DNA of 64,000 bases, taken from contig NZ_CP096147.1 in assembly GCF_026016445.1 (NCBI RefSeq), positions 436,501 to 500,500 of the forward strand. The letters run 5' to 3'. This document shows, one piece after another, positions 27,654-37,378 of the stretch (position 1 is the stretch's first letter; each line of letters starts with the position of its first letter). Made by a program: the position numbers and the translations under genes. The stretch is from Cognatishimia activa (lineage in GTDB: Bacteria > Pseudomonadota > Alphaproteobacteria > Rhodobacterales > Rhodobacteraceae). The notes beneath the pieces are model-generated. The model did no database searches. It saw nothing but the letters and a program-made list of their open reading frames with translations, and had not been told where the DNA came from.

Positions 27654-29366
27654 TTAATAAAGGAAGTAACGCTGCGCCATGGGCAGCTCGGTAGCGGGTT
27701 GGCACGTCAGCAATTCTCCGTCCGCGCGAACCTCATAGGTTTCTGGGTTCACTTCAACTTCGGGAGTGGCGTTGTTGAGCTTCAAATCGGACTTTCCGAT
27801 ATTGCGGGTGTTTTCAACTGCAAGCGTTGATTTCGCCAGACCGAGCTGATCTCCAATTCCTTCCGCCTGCGCGGCCGCAGATACAAAGGTCACTGCTGAG
27901 TTCTCTACAGACCGCCCGTAGGCGCCAAACATTGGACGCGAATAAACTGGTTGCGGCGTCGGGATGGAGGCATTCGGATCGCCCATCTGTGCCATGGCAA
28001 TAGTGCCACCCAACAATACCATTTCTGGCTTCACGCCAAAGAACGCTGGGTTCCATAAGACGAGGTCTGCACGCTTGCCTTCTTCGATGGACCCAATCTC
28101 ATGGCTGATCCCATGCGCGATGGCAGGGTTGATGGTGTATTTCGCCACATAGCGGCGCACACGGAAGTTATCGTTGTCACCAGTTTCTTCCGCCAGACGG
28201 CCGCGCTGTTTCTTCATTTTATCAGCGGTTTGCCATGTACGGATCAGCACTTCGCCAACGCGCCCCATTGCTTGAGAGTCCGACGCGATGATCGAAAATG
28301 CACCCATGTCGTGGAGGATGTCCTCGGCGGCAATCGTCTCGCGACGGATGCGGCTCTCGGCAAAGGCCACGTCTTCTGGGATCGACTTATCGAGGTGGTG
28401 ACAGACCATCAGCATGTCGAGATGCTCTTCGATGGTATTTACCGTGAAAGGGCGTGTCGGGTTGGTGGACGACGGCAGAACATGCTCTTCGCCACAGATT
28501 TTGATGATGTCCGGCGCGTGGCCTCCACCGGCGCCTTCGGTGTGGAAGGCATGGATGGTGCGGCCTTTCATGGCTGCAACTGTGTTTTCCACAAAGCCTG
28601 ACTCATTCAGCGTATCGGTGTGGATCATGACCTGCACGTCCATCGCATCCGCAACCGACAGGCAGCAGTCAATGGCTGCTGGCGTCGTTCCCCAGTCCTC
28701 ATGCAGCTTCATCGCACAGGCACCGGCTTTGACCTGTTCTTCCAAAGCCGCTGGCAATGACGCGTTGCCTTTACCCGCGAATGCGAGGTTCATCGGGAAA
28801 GCATCTGCCGCCTGCATCATGCGGCCAATGTGCCAGGCACCGGGTGTGCAGGTGGTGGCCAATGTCCCATGGGCAGGCCCGGTGCCTCCGCCAAGCATGG
28901 TGGTCAGGCCCGAGTGCAAGGCGTCTTCGATCTGTTGCGGGCAGATGAAATGGATATGGCTGTCAAAGCCGCCTGCGGTCAGAATGCGACCTTCGCCTGC
29001 AATTGCTTCGGTGCCCGGACCGACGATGATATTCACGCCCGGCTGTGTGTCTGGATTGCCCGCCTTACCGATCTTGTGAATGCGCCCATCTTTCAGACCA
29101 ACATCGGCTTTATAAACGCCAGTATGATCGACGATCAGCGCATTGGTGATCACGGTATCAACCGCCCCTTCGGCGCGGGTGGTCTGGGCTTGCCCCATAC
29201 CGTCACGGATGACCTTACCGCCGCCAAATTTGACTTCTTCGCCATAAGGTCCAGTCAGGTCTTTTTCGACCTCGATAATGAGATCGGTGTCGGCCAGACG
29301 GACTTTATCGCCCACGGTTGGGCCAAACATCGCGGCATAGTCGGATCGTTTGATGGTTGCTGGCAT
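27654..29366 (-). CDS. ureC: Urease alpha (catalytic) subunit
   Basis: A 570-residue amidohydrolase of normal length. It begins with [20 protein letters not shown]. The nickel ligands include the HIH pair in [13 protein letters not shown], the carbamylated lysine in [15 protein letters not shown], and further histidines in [10 protein letters not shown] and [16 protein letters not shown]. The active-site flap is [22 protein letters not shown]. It hydrolyses urea to ammonia and carbamate in the cytoplasm. It overlaps the stop of ureB by one base. Together with the urea transporter next door it gives a full urea-use pathway. Confidence 0.98.
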   Translation of the reverse strand: MPATIKRSDYAAMFGPTVGDKVRLADTDLIIEVEKDLTGPYGEEVKFGGGKVIRDGMGQAQTTRAEGAVDTVITNALIVDHTGVYKADVGLKDGRIHKIGKAGNPDTQPGVNIIVGPGTEAIAGEGRILTAGGFDSHIHFICPQQIEDALHSGLTTMLGGGTGPAHGTLATTCTPGAWHIGRMMQAADAFPMNLAFAGKGNASLPAALEEQVKAGACAMKLHEDWGTTPAAIDCCLSVADAMDVQVMIHTDTLNESGFVENTVAAMKGRTIHAFHTEGAGGGHAPDIIKICGEEHVLPSSTNPTRPFTVNTIEEHLDMLMVCHHLDKSIPEDVAFAESRIRRETIAAEDILHDMGAFSIIASDSQAMGRVGEVLIRTWQTADKMKKQRGRLAEETGDNDNFRVRRYVAKYTINPAIAHGISHEIGSIEEGKRADLVLWNPAFFGVKPEMVLLGGTIAMAQMGDPNASIPTPQPVYSRPMFGAYGRSVENSAVTFVSAAAQAEGIGDQLGLAKSTLAVENTRNIGKSDLKLNNATPEVEVNPETYEVRADGELLTCQPATELPMAQRYFLY

Positions 29367-29671
29367 CAGAGAGCCCCCATGACTTTTTGATTGAACCCAT
29401 AGACCTTGCGCGCGCCCGAAATTGGGATCAGTTGCACTTCACGGCGCTGACCGGGTTCGAACCGCACCGCGGTGCCCGCAGCGATATCCAAACGCAGTCC
29501 ATAGGCTGCGTCCCGTTCAAACTCCAAACCGGGATTGGTTTCGGCAAAGTGATAATGACTGCCAACCTGCACGGGGCGGTCACCAGTATTGGCGACCATC
29601 AAAGTGATCGCCTCAGCGCCTTCGTTTAAAACCAACTCCCCCGGAGCGGCAAAGACTTCACCGGGGATCAT
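29366..29671 (-). CDS. ureB: Urease beta subunit
   Basis: A 101-residue protein starting [18 protein letters not shown] and containing [19 protein letters not shown] and the [23 protein letters not shown] segment, all typical of UreB. It forms the (UreABC)3 core with UreA and UreC. I chose ATG 29671; a longer in-frame reading from 29728 adds an unrelated Cys-rich leader that is the shadow of the small gene upstream. Its ATG overlaps that gene's TGA (ATGA), so translation of the two is coupled. Confidence 0.96.
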   Translation of the reverse strand: MIPGEVFAAPGELVLNEGAEAITLMVANTGDRPVQVGSHYHFAETNPGLEFERDAAYGLRLDIAAGTAVRFEPGQRREVQLIPISGARKVYGFNQKVMGAL

Positions 29672-29844
29672 GCGCGTTGCTCCGCGCGTTTGCTGATCAG
29701 GTGTTTTGCAGCAGCAACAATCAGGCATGTCCCAATGAGAAGAACACCAGCGATCCAGTTTTCAGACCCATGCGGGTGCATATGGATCCCCTCATGCGCC
29801 AAGGCCGGAGTTGCAGTCAGTGCGAGTGGCAATACGAATTTCAT
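29668..29844 (-). CDS. Small His-rich membrane protein between ureA and ureB
   Basis: A 58-residue open frame from ATG 29844 to TGA 29668. It reads as a signal peptide ([16 protein letters not shown]), a short His-rich segment ([10 protein letters not shown], four His and one Met in ten residues), one hydrophobic helix ([17 protein letters not shown]), and a basic tail ([12 protein letters not shown]). AGGAGA lies upstream, and its stop overlaps the ureB start. The predicted topology puts the His-rich end in the periplasm. I recognise no family with an assigned function. Position in the urease operon and the metal-binding residues suggest a part in nickel handling, which is inference. Confidence 0.72.
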   Translation of the reverse strand: MKFVLPLALTATPALAHEGIHMHPHGSENWIAGVLLIGTCLIVAAAKHLISKRAEQRA

Positions 29845-29855
29845 GAGATATCTCC

Positions 29856-30158
29856 TTAGCGAATTGGGTTGTGTACGGTGACAAGCTTGGTGCCATCAGG
29901 AAAAGTGGCTTCCACCTGCACCTCGTGGATCATTTCAGCGACGCCCGTCATGCATTGGTCGCGGCTCACAACTTCGGCTCCAGCTTCCATCATGTCGGCA
30001 ACAGACCGACCATCCCGCGCGCCTTCGACAACGGCGTCGGTGATCAGAGCAATGGCCTCAGGGTGATTGAGCTTCACGCCGCGGGCCAGTCTTTTACGGG
30101 CCACTTCGGCAGCCATGGCCACCAGCAGCTTGTCTTTTTCCCTCGGGGTCAGGTTCAT
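29856..30158 (-). CDS. ureA: Urease gamma subunit
   Basis: A 100-residue UreA of standard length. [46 protein letters not shown] and the end [15 protein letters not shown] are all family landmarks. It is a structural subunit of the urease trimer. It starts 3 bases after ureD ends. About 10 bases separate its stop from the start of the small His-rich gene. Confidence 0.97.
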   Translation of the reverse strand: MNLTPREKDKLLVAMAAEVARKRLARGVKLNHPEAIALITDAVVEGARDGRSVADMMEAGAEVVSRDQCMTGVAEMIHEVQVEATFPDGTKLVTVHNPIR

Positions 30159-30161
30159 GCT

Positions 30162-31022
30162 TCAAAGTCTCCAAGAGGTTGGGAGCTGGTCCTTGGTCAA
30201 CCGCTCCAGAATAGGGATCAGTGCGCGCCGCAGCTCAAAACTGTCGGCAGCTACAAATCGAAGTGTCAGAAGGTCCTGCGCCAAGAGGCTTGCTCCGCCT
30301 GTTTCGGGCAACATGATGCGCACAGCATCCAAATGAGCTTCTGCATCAGGCGCAACATAGACAAGGCTCGCCATGGCACGGGCTCCGCCAGCAATGGCCC
30401 GGCGCGAAAGATGCCGCATTGTGTGCCCAGATAGGTCCAGGCCATCCCAATACAGCGCTTCGCCGTCACGATTAATACGAATGTGATCTTTGAAGGAGAC
30501 ATCCGTCAATGTCTCACCCATTGCCGCGCGTCCGAATATAATGGGTTCGACCATCAAAAGCCGCGCATCCTGCGCAAGCTCGACAGTAAGCCTCCGATCA
30601 AGCGCAGAGCCTTCAAAGAGGATCATCTCTTGTGGAAGCCAATTGATCTGAGCGTCGGCTTCAACACTCAGGTCAGTTGTCATCCGCGCTCGTCCCTCTT
30701 GCGCGCGATAAGCACGCTCAGCCGCCTGCGTCGTCAAAGTTAGTGAACTACCCGCGCCAGCGCAGGCTGTAACGTCGATCTGATCACCGCCTGTTAGCCC
30801 GCCAGACGTATTAATAAGGATCGCCTGCACATCTTCCGCCCGTGGGAAGAGCGCTTTCATCGCCCCGGAAGTACGAAAGCGGTCGATACCACTCCTGCCT
30901 TCCACCGCTTTAGAAGAGAGTGTTAGCGCACCCTTTGTGCGTGGCACCGGCCCGATAGCGGATTGGGTCTGATATGTGGCAGCAGTGATTATGGTATGAT
31001 TCCCGCGTTGGTTTTGCTGCAT
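30162..31022 (-). CDS. ureD: Urease accessory protein UreD
   Basis: A 286-residue UreD (UreH). Landmarks are the NTSGGLTGGDQIDVTACAG segment, LTTQAAERAYR, the WLPQEMILFEGSALDR motif, and LLMVEPIIFGRAAMGE. It binds urease apoprotein and recruits UreF and UreG for nickel insertion. It is the first gene of the urease operon, divergent from the urea transporter operon, with about 350 bases of shared control region. Confidence 0.95.
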   Translation of the reverse strand: MQQNQRGNHTIITAATYQTQSAIGPVPRTKGALTLSSKAVEGRSGIDRFRTSGAMKALFPRAEDVQAILINTSGGLTGGDQIDVTACAGAGSSLTLTTQAAERAYRAQEGRARMTTDLSVEADAQINWLPQEMILFEGSALDRRLTVELAQDARLLMVEPIIFGRAAMGETLTDVSFKDHIRINRDGEALYWDGLDLSGHTMRHLSRRAIAGGARAMASLVYVAPDAEAHLDAVRIMLPETGGASLLAQDLLTLRFVAADSFELRRALIPILERLTKDQLPTSWRL

Positions 31023-31118
31023 CCTTGGTCAAATGCGTCAGGAAGTGACCAGTTAGCGGCAGAATTCGGCACTGCAGCATAGGAGTATGCTTAATAATTA
31101 AACTGTCACGTGTAATAT

Positions 31119-31165
31119 TGATTAAAAATTAATCATCGCCCCTAAAAGGAACAACGTTTCCTTTT
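31119..31165. promoter_or_regulatory. Two palindromes in the urease/urt divergent control region
   Basis: In the roughly 350-base gap between ureD and urtA, TGATTAA-AAA-TTAATCA (31119-31135) is a perfect palindrome, and AAAAGGAA at 31144-31151 is repeated inverted as TTCCTTTT at 31158-31165. Both lie in AT-rich DNA suited to promoters and may bind nitrogen regulators. I found no clear sigma-54 (GG-N10-GC) promoter. Confidence 0.45.
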
Positions 31166-31371
31166 GAAAAGTTGATCCTGGTCCAACCAGCAACCTTCAT
31201 AAGGCCACCTGATCGCGGGCTTTAGGCTCGTTTGGGGATACCGGGTGTGTGACGGCCAATCGATTGGACCTCGGAAAGACCGCCACACGAATTGCAACAA
31301 ACGTTGCGGAGTCCTTGCTACTTGTTTGTGCCCTTTGGCGCAACGATGCGAGCGCTCCGCGAGGAGCTAAA

Positions 31372-32652
31372 ATGATCAAATTCGCAAAGACTCTTACCAG
31401 TGCCGCTGCTTTGACCGTCGCTGCCTCTGCTGCCATGGCCGCAGATTGCACCGTAAAAGTGGGCGTTCTGCACTCGCTGTCTGGTACTATGGCGATTTCC
31501 GAAACCACACTGAAAGACACCATGCTGATGCTGGTTGACCAGCAAAATGCAAAGGGTGGTGTTCTGGGTTGTGACCTGGAGCCTGTGGTTGTTGACCCTG
31601 CGTCTGACTGGCCGCTGTTTGCTGAAAAGGCACGTGAGCTGCTGACTACACATGAAGTTGACGTAATCTTCGGCAACTGGACTTCTGTTTCCCGTAAGTC
31701 TGTTCTGCCAGTCATCGAAGAACTGAACGGGCTGCTGTTCTACCCAGTTCAGTATGAAGGCGAAGAATCTTCCAAGAACGTTTTCTACACAGGTGCGGCA
31801 CCGAACCAACAGGCGATCCCTGCGGTGGACTACTTCCTGGAAGAACTGGGCGTGGAGAAATTCGCTCTGTTGGGCACTGACTACGTATACCCACGGACCA
31901 CCAACAACATCCTTGAGCAGTACCTGCAAGACAACGGTATCGCGAAAGACGATATCTTCGTGAACTACACACCATTCGGTCACTCTGACTGGGCCACGAT
32001 CGTTGCGGACGTTGTGGCGCTGGGTGAAGACGGTAAATCCGTTGGCGTGATCTCCACCATCAACGGTGACGCGAATATCGGCTTCTACAAAGAACTGGCT
32101 GCGGCAGGTATCTCTGCTGACGATATTCCTGTGGTTGCCTTCTCTGTTGGTGAAGAAGAACTGTCCGGTCTGGACACAGCGAACCTTGAAGGTCACCTGG
32201 CGGCTTGGAACTACTTCCAGTCTGCAGAAACAGACGCAAACGCTGAATTCATCGACGCATGGAAAGCCTTCGCAGGTGAAGAGCGTGTGACAAACGACCC
32301 AATGGAAGCACACTACATTGGCTTCAACATGTGGGTGAACGCGGTTGAAGCGGCGGGCACTACCGACGTCGACGCGGTTCGCACAGCGATGTACGGCCAA
32401 GAGTTCCCGAACCTGACAGGCGGTACAGCGGTTATGCTGCCAAACCACCACCTGGCGAAGCCAGTTCTGATTGGTGAAATCCAGGCCGACGGTCAGTTCG
32501 ACATCATCTCTAAGACAACAGAAGTTCCAGGCGATGCATGGACAGACTTCCTGCCAGCATCTGCAGTTCTGAAGTCCGACTGGAAAGAGCTGGGTTGCGG
32601 TATGTACAACACCGAAACCAAATCCTGCGTGCAGATCAAATCCAACTACTGA
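31372..32652 (+). CDS. urtA: Urea ABC transporter, substrate-binding protein
   Basis: A 426-residue periplasmic binding protein with a signal peptide ending at AMA before ADCTVKVG. The type I fold starts KVGVLHSLSGTMAISETTLKD, and contains VVVDPASDWPLFAEKARELL, LFYPVQYEGEESSKNVFYTG and HYIGFNMWV, which match UrtA/AmiC-type amide-binding proteins. It captures urea in the periplasm for UrtBC. I chose ATG 31372 because GAGGAG precedes it. The first gene of urtABCDE. Confidence 0.96.
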   Translation: MIKFAKTLTSAAALTVAASAAMAADCTVKVGVLHSLSGTMAISETTLKDTMLMLVDQQNAKGGVLGCDLEPVVVDPASDWPLFAEKARELLTTHEVDVIFGNWTSVSRKSVLPVIEELNGLLFYPVQYEGEESSKNVFYTGAAPNQQAIPAVDYFLEELGVEKFALLGTDYVYPRTTNNILEQYLQDNGIAKDDIFVNYTPFGHSDWATIVADVVALGEDGKSVGVISTINGDANIGFYKELAAAGISADDIPVVAFSVGEEELSGLDTANLEGHLAAWNYFQSAETDANAEFIDAWKAFAGEERVTNDPMEAHYIGFNMWVNAVEAAGTTDVDAVRTAMYGQEFPNLTGGTAVMLPNHHLAKPVLIGEIQADGQFDIISKTTEVPGDAWTDFLPASAVLKSDWKELGCGMYNTETKSCVQIKSNY

Positions 32653-32670
32653 TCTGATCACATAACGATC

Positions 32671-32696
32671 GGCCAAGGCGGCATTTCGCCTTGGCC
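32671..32696. terminator. Strong hairpin between urtA and urtB
   Basis: GGCCAAGGCG, loop GCATTT, CGCCTTGGCC: a perfect 10-bp stem within the 69-base urtA-urtB gap. No T-run follows. Such a structure after a binding-protein gene typically stabilises its mRNA or partly terminates, raising UrtA over the membrane subunits. Confidence 0.7.
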
Positions 32697-32721
32697 TCAC
32701 CTTAGACGGCGACCTTCTCCC

Positions 32722-34659
32722 ATGATCCGCATTTTCACTATGGTTCTGGCATTGCTATGCCTGCCACTGAGCGCGCATGCGCAAGAGCTGCAAAGCCTGC
32801 TGCAAGAGCATCAGAAAACCATCGCAAAACCTTCGCGAAAAACTGTCGGCCCTGTGCTCGAAGCGCTCGTGGCTTCTGGCCTGCCAACGGTGCCTCAGTT
32901 TTTGGAAAGCTGGCAGGGCAAAGAGGTCTATAGCCGCAAAGAGGACGGCCTGTTTTTCTACACCAAGAAGACGAGCGATGGCCTTGCGTTGATCGATGTG
33001 GACACAGGTGCGACCGTTACGACGGTTGATACTAAGGCCGCGAAACAGATCAAACCCAACGGCGGTGTGCGCAAAGAAATCGCCTCTGCCCTGGTGCAAT
33101 TCCAACTTAGCGATCCCGATCTTACGCGCCGGACTGATGCGGTCACGGCTATCGCGCGAAATATGTCGGGATCAATGCTGGCGCCGTTGCTGGGGTCAAT
33201 TGAGGGCGAGCCTGATACAGAGCTGAAAGCGCGCAAAGAGCAGCTTGCAAACTATCTAAGTGCACGGTTTTCAGAAGATGCGGATCAGCGCATCGCGGCC
33301 ATCCAAAACATTTCATCTGTTCTGAGCGTCGAGGGCCGCGCTGTTCTGGCGCAGATACTCGAAACTGAGCTTGAGGTCACCGAGGGCGCGACAGAGCGCA
33401 ATCTGGATGCGGCGTTGGTGATTGGCGAAGATCTGACACGCTCTGAAGCTTATGCATTACTTGTCGAGCAAAAGGGGCTGCCGGAATTGGTCAGCGAAAA
33501 CGACCTGCGTCTTGCTTTGGAAGCTAATGTCGATGGTGGCAAAGTGGGTGGTATTCCGGTTGCACAGCTTGATGATCTTAACAAACGCGCAGAGGCCTAT
33601 GATACATTGGCGGAAAGCGGCGCAGTTCCTGCGCGCGTGACCGCGGCCATGATCGATGAGGCACTGGCGAAATATCAATTCAATCGCGTTTTCGTTGAAG
33701 CTGACAGGGTAGTCACCGCAGCGGCCTCCAAAGCGCAATCCTCCGTTCAAACCCGCGTTGGTGTGAACCAGTTTTTCGACCTCAGCCTCGATGCAATTTC
33801 ACTGGCTTCGATCTACTTTCTTGCTGCCGTCGGACTTGCGATTACCTTCGGCGTGATGGGTGTCATCAACATGGCCCACGGTGAATTCATCATGATGGGC
33901 GCATACACGGGGTATGTTGTGCAGCAATTTGTGCCGAATTACACGGCCTCTCTGATTGTCGCTCTACCGTTGGCCTTCATCGTCACCTTCGCTGCGGGTG
34001 TGGCCATGGAGCGCCTCGTCATCCGCTGGCTTTACAACCGCCCGCTGGAAACGTTGCTGGCGACATTCGGTATTTCCATCGCTTTACAACAGCTCGCAAA
34101 GAACATCTTCGGCACACAGGCGCGCCCTCTGACCTCTCCGGGCTGGCTGGATGGCGCATGGATCATCAATGACGTTGTGCAGATCAGCTATATCCGTATT
34201 GCGATCTTTGTGCTGGCGCTGCTATTCCTCGCACTGCTGCTCTTCATCCTGAAGAAGACCCGTCTGGGTCTGGAAGTGCGCGCTGTGACGCAGAACCCAC
34301 GCATGGCGGCTTCGATGGGGATCAACCCCGACAAGATCAAAATGATGACTTTTGGTCTCGGCTCCGGCATTGCGGGGATTGCCGGTGTTGCGATTGGCCT
34401 CTTTGCAAAAGTGACATCCGAAATGGGCTCTGACTACATCGTCCAGTCCTTCATGACGGTGGTTGTCGGAGGCGTGGGCAACGTCTGGGGTACGCTTGCG
34501 GGTGCTGCCATGATCGGCACCTTCCAGAAGGGTGTGGAATGGCTCAACCCATCTAACACCTTGGCGGCGCAAACCTATCTGATCCTCTTCATCATCCTGT
34601 TCATTCAATTCCGGCCAAAGGGTATCATCGCCCTCAAAGGCCGCGCGGCGGGAGATTGA
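32722..34659 (+). CDS. urtB: Urea ABC transporter, permease UrtB
   Basis: A 645-residue permease. A signal sequence (MIRIFTMVLALLCLPLSAHA) and about 330 residues of helical, HEAT-like periplasmic sequence come first. The LivH-type permease begins near residue 350 (LSLDAISLASIYFLAAVGLAITFGVMGVINMAHGEFIMMGAYTGY region) and contains the family loop ETLLATFGISIALQQLAKNIFG. The long N-terminal domain is normal for UrtB and absent from amino-acid LivH. It forms the membrane channel with UrtC. Confidence 0.95.
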   Translation: MIRIFTMVLALLCLPLSAHAQELQSLLQEHQKTIAKPSRKTVGPVLEALVASGLPTVPQFLESWQGKEVYSRKEDGLFFYTKKTSDGLALIDVDTGATVTTVDTKAAKQIKPNGGVRKEIASALVQFQLSDPDLTRRTDAVTAIARNMSGSMLAPLLGSIEGEPDTELKARKEQLANYLSARFSEDADQRIAAIQNISSVLSVEGRAVLAQILETELEVTEGATERNLDAALVIGEDLTRSEAYALLVEQKGLPELVSENDLRLALEANVDGGKVGGIPVAQLDDLNKRAEAYDTLAESGAVPARVTAAMIDEALAKYQFNRVFVEADRVVTAAASKAQSSVQTRVGVNQFFDLSLDAISLASIYFLAAVGLAITFGVMGVINMAHGEFIMMGAYTGYVVQQFVPNYTASLIVALPLAFIVTFAAGVAMERLVIRWLYNRPLETLLATFGISIALQQLAKNIFGTQARPLTSPGWLDGAWIINDVVQISYIRIAIFVLALLFLALLLFILKKTRLGLEVRAVTQNPRMAASMGINPDKIKMMTFGLGSGIAGIAGVAIGLFAKVTSEMGSDYIVQSFMTVVVGGVGNVWGTLAGAAMIGTFQKGVEWLNPSNTLAAQTYLILFIILFIQFRPKGIIALKGRAAGD

Positions 34660-34663
34660 TCCG

Positions 34664-35830
34664 ATGCGTAAGAGCTTTTTCGCTGAAAACCCATCTGTTC
34701 TCTGGTTCCTCGCCTGCCTTGGTCTCTTCACCCTCGGAGTGACCGTCCTGGCCGAAGCCACAGGCGCCGGCGTGATCTCAACCTCTTTCGTGAAGACATT
34801 GGGTAAGGTGTTGTGCTTGTGCCTTGTGGCCATCGCCATGGATGTGGTCTGGGGTTACTGCGGTATCCTCTCGCTCGGCCATTTCGCCTTCTTCGGCATT
34901 GGCGGCTATGCGGTTGGCATGTGGCTGATGTATGCGCGGACCGAAACCATCGTGACGCAGAATTTGGCGGAACGGACCATTCCCGCAACGCCAACAGAGA
35001 TCAATGACGCCATTGCGACGCAAATCTTCGGCGTGGTTGGCTCTGCAGAGTTCCCACTTATCTGGGCTTACTCCCACAGCTTGATCCTGCAACTGCTGTT
35101 GGTGGTGTTAGTTCCCGGCATATTGGCGCTGATCTTCGGCTGGCTCGCCTTTCGCTCTCGCGTGACCGGCGTTTATCTCTCGATCTTGACCCAAGCGATG
35201 ACCCTCGCACTGGCGCTGTATCTGTTCCAAAACGACAGTGGTCTGCGGGGTAACAATGGTTTGTCTGGCCTACAGAATATCCCGGGCTTTGAGGCTGTGC
35301 CACAATCCGTGATCTCCATGGCTTTCTTCTGGGCATCAGCAATTGCGCTGGGCTTAGGTTACGTTCTATTTGCACGCGTGCTCAGCGGCAAAATGGGCAG
35401 CGTCATCCGAGCTATCCGCGACGACGAAGCGCGCGTGCGTTTCCTAGGTTATCATGTGGAAAGCTATAAGCTCTTCATCTTCACACTCACCGCTGTGGTG
35501 GCTGGTATCGCAGGGGCGCTCTATTACCCGCAAGCCGGTATCATTAATCCTGCAGAGATTGCACCCATCGCGTCGATTTACCTCGCGGTCTGGGTTGCGA
35601 TCGGCGGACGTGGACGCCTCTATGGTGCCGTCATTGGCACGGCCTTTGTTTCACTGCTCTCAAGCTGGTTCACAGGCGGTAGCGCGCCAAACATCAACCT
35701 TGGCTTCTACACCATTCAATGGACCGAATGGTGGTTGGTGCTGCTTGGCTTCTCATTTGTCGCTGTGACGCTCTTCTTCCCAGGTGGCATCGGCATGATT
35801 TTTGACAAACTGAAAAGGGACGCGTCATGA
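34664..35830 (+). CDS. urtC: Urea ABC transporter, permease UrtC
   Basis: A 388-residue LivM-type permease with about ten membrane helices. CGILSLGHFAFFGIGGYAVGMWLMY and the later loop RAIRDDEARVRFLGYHVESYKL are hallmarks of the family. It pairs with UrtB. It starts 4 bases after urtB and overlaps urtD by 4 bases. Confidence 0.95.
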   Translation: MRKSFFAENPSVLWFLACLGLFTLGVTVLAEATGAGVISTSFVKTLGKVLCLCLVAIAMDVVWGYCGILSLGHFAFFGIGGYAVGMWLMYARTETIVTQNLAERTIPATPTEINDAIATQIFGVVGSAEFPLIWAYSHSLILQLLLVVLVPGILALIFGWLAFRSRVTGVYLSILTQAMTLALALYLFQNDSGLRGNNGLSGLQNIPGFEAVPQSVISMAFFWASAIALGLGYVLFARVLSGKMGSVIRAIRDDEARVRFLGYHVESYKLFIFTLTAVVAGIAGALYYPQAGIINPAEIAPIASIYLAVWVAIGGRGRLYGAVIGTAFVSLLSSWFTGGSAPNINLGFYTIQWTEWWLVLLGFSFVAVTLFFPGGIGMIFDKLKRDAS

Positions 35831-36567
35831 GCACTCTTCTTGAACTCTCAGGCGTCTCGGTTTCCTTTGACGGCTTTAAAGCGATCAACAATCTGGCTTT
35901 TCAGATTGGCGAGCCAGAGATGCGCGCCATCATCGGCCCCAACGGCGCAGGCAAAACCACTTTCATGGATATTATCACCGGCAAGACGAAACCTGATGAG
36001 GGCTACGTTCTTTGGGGTGAAAAGAACGTTAATCTCATTGGCAAATCCGAAAGCATGATTGCGCGAGAAGGCATTGGGCGGAAATTCCAAAAACCGACTG
36101 TGTTTGAAGATCAAACCGTGCGCGAGAACCTTGCAATGGCGTTGAAAAACCCTCGCGGTCCATTCGAAGTGCTGTTCTACCGCAAATCCGCAGAAGGTGC
36201 TGCGCGCATTGAAAATTTGGCAGAGCAAATAAACCTGACCGATCAGCTTCCACGCAAAGCAGGCGAGCTCAGCCACGGGCAAAAGCAATGGCTCGAGATT
36301 GGGATGCTCTTGGCGCAAGATCCTCGCTTGCTTCTGGTGGATGAACCCGCTGCAGGCATGACACCTGCGGAACGCGAGAAAACCACTGAAATTCTTGTCG
36401 AAGCCGCCAAGACGCGTGCTGTGGTTGTTGTTGAGCATGACATGGAGTTTGTGCGTCGTCTGAATTGCAAGGTGACCGTGCTGCACGAGGGGTCAGTTTT
36501 GGCTGAAGGGTCGATCGATCACGTCACCCAAGACCCTGAAGTTATTGATGTTTATCTGGGGCGTTAA
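35827..36567 (+). CDS. urtD: Urea ABC transporter, ATP-binding protein UrtD
   Basis: A 246-residue LivG-type ATPase. Walker A is IIGPNGAGKTTFMD, the signature is ELSHGQKQWLEIGMLL (LSHGQ variant usual in UrtD), Walker B is LLLVDEPAAGM, and the switch histidine is VVVEHDMEFVRRL. It drives urea import with UrtE in the cytoplasm. It overlaps urtC by 4 bases. Confidence 0.96.
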   Translation: MSTLLELSGVSVSFDGFKAINNLAFQIGEPEMRAIIGPNGAGKTTFMDIITGKTKPDEGYVLWGEKNVNLIGKSESMIAREGIGRKFQKPTVFEDQTVRENLAMALKNPRGPFEVLFYRKSAEGAARIENLAEQINLTDQLPRKAGELSHGQKQWLEIGMLLAQDPRLLLVDEPAAGMTPAEREKTTEILVEAAKTRAVVVVEHDMEFVRRLNCKVTVLHEGSVLAEGSIDHVTQDPEVIDVYLGR

Positions 36568-36570
36568 GAG

Positions 36571-37269
36571 ATGTTGGACGTTAATAATCTGACCTTGCAC
36601 TATGGTCACTCGCAAATTCTGTATGATGTCTCAATGTCTGCGGAAGTTGGCAAAGTAACCTGCCTGATGGGATCAAACGGCGTGGGGAAAACCAGCTTGC
36701 TGAAGGCGATTTCTGGAACGCATGCCCGATCTGGTGGCGATGTGACATTGGATGGAGGGGCGATCCCTCGAGGTGCGAAAGCGCATGCTTTGGCCAAAGC
36801 TGGCGTGGGATATGTCCCGCAGGGTCGCGATGTGTTTCCACTGATGACAGTGCGAGAAAACCTGGAAACGGGCTATGCCTGTCTGGATCGATCTGAGCGT
36901 TCGGTGCCGGATGAAATCTTTGAATTGTTCCCCGTCTTACAAGACATGCGTAACCGCAGGGGAGGGGACTTGTCAGGTGGTCAACAACAACAGCTCGCGA
37001 TCGCCCGCGCATTGGTTACCAAGCCAAAGCTGCTGCTTCTGGATGAGCCAACCGAGGGTATTCAGCCAAACATCATCAAGCAAATTGGCGACGTCATTCG
37101 TTATCTGCGAGATCAAGGCGAAATGGCCATAGTGCTGGTGGAGCAATTCTTTGATTTTGCTTATGATTTAGGTGACAACTTTGTCGTTCTGAAACGCGGT
37201 GAAGTGACGCTAAATTGCGACAAGCAAGGGTTGGAGCGGGCAACACTTTTGGAAAGTGTCTCGCTATAG
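36571..37269 (+). CDS. urtE: Urea ABC transporter, ATP-binding protein UrtE
   Basis: A 232-residue LivF-type ATPase. Walker A is LMGSNGVGKTSLLKA, the signature is DLSGGQQQQLAIARAL, Walker B is LLLLDEPTEGIQP, and the Glu-Gln switch region is AIVLVEQFFDFAYDL. It completes the urtABCDE transporter. Last gene of the operon; the 110 bases after it separate it from a convergent LysR gene. Confidence 0.96.
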   Translation: MLDVNNLTLHYGHSQILYDVSMSAEVGKVTCLMGSNGVGKTSLLKAISGTHARSGGDVTLDGGAIPRGAKAHALAKAGVGYVPQGRDVFPLMTVRENLETGYACLDRSERSVPDEIFELFPVLQDMRNRRGGDLSGGQQQQLAIARALVTKPKLLLLDEPTEGIQPNIIKQIGDVIRYLRDQGEMAIVLVEQFFDFAYDLGDNFVVLKRGEVTLNCDKQGLERATLLESVSL

Positions 37270-37378
37270 TAATGCCTTAAAAAAGGGTTCCCCTGTTAAT
37301 GTTGATGCGTCGAAAGTCTGCTACGCAAAAAAGTGCTGGGTGTTTCAAACGCGAGAGATCATTCGGTAGGTCAAGTGT

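Noticed and set aside
31318..32700. 460-codon minus-strand open frame over urtA
   Set aside because: Shadow of urtA created by codon bias; no motif, and the plus strand encodes a clear urea-binding protein.
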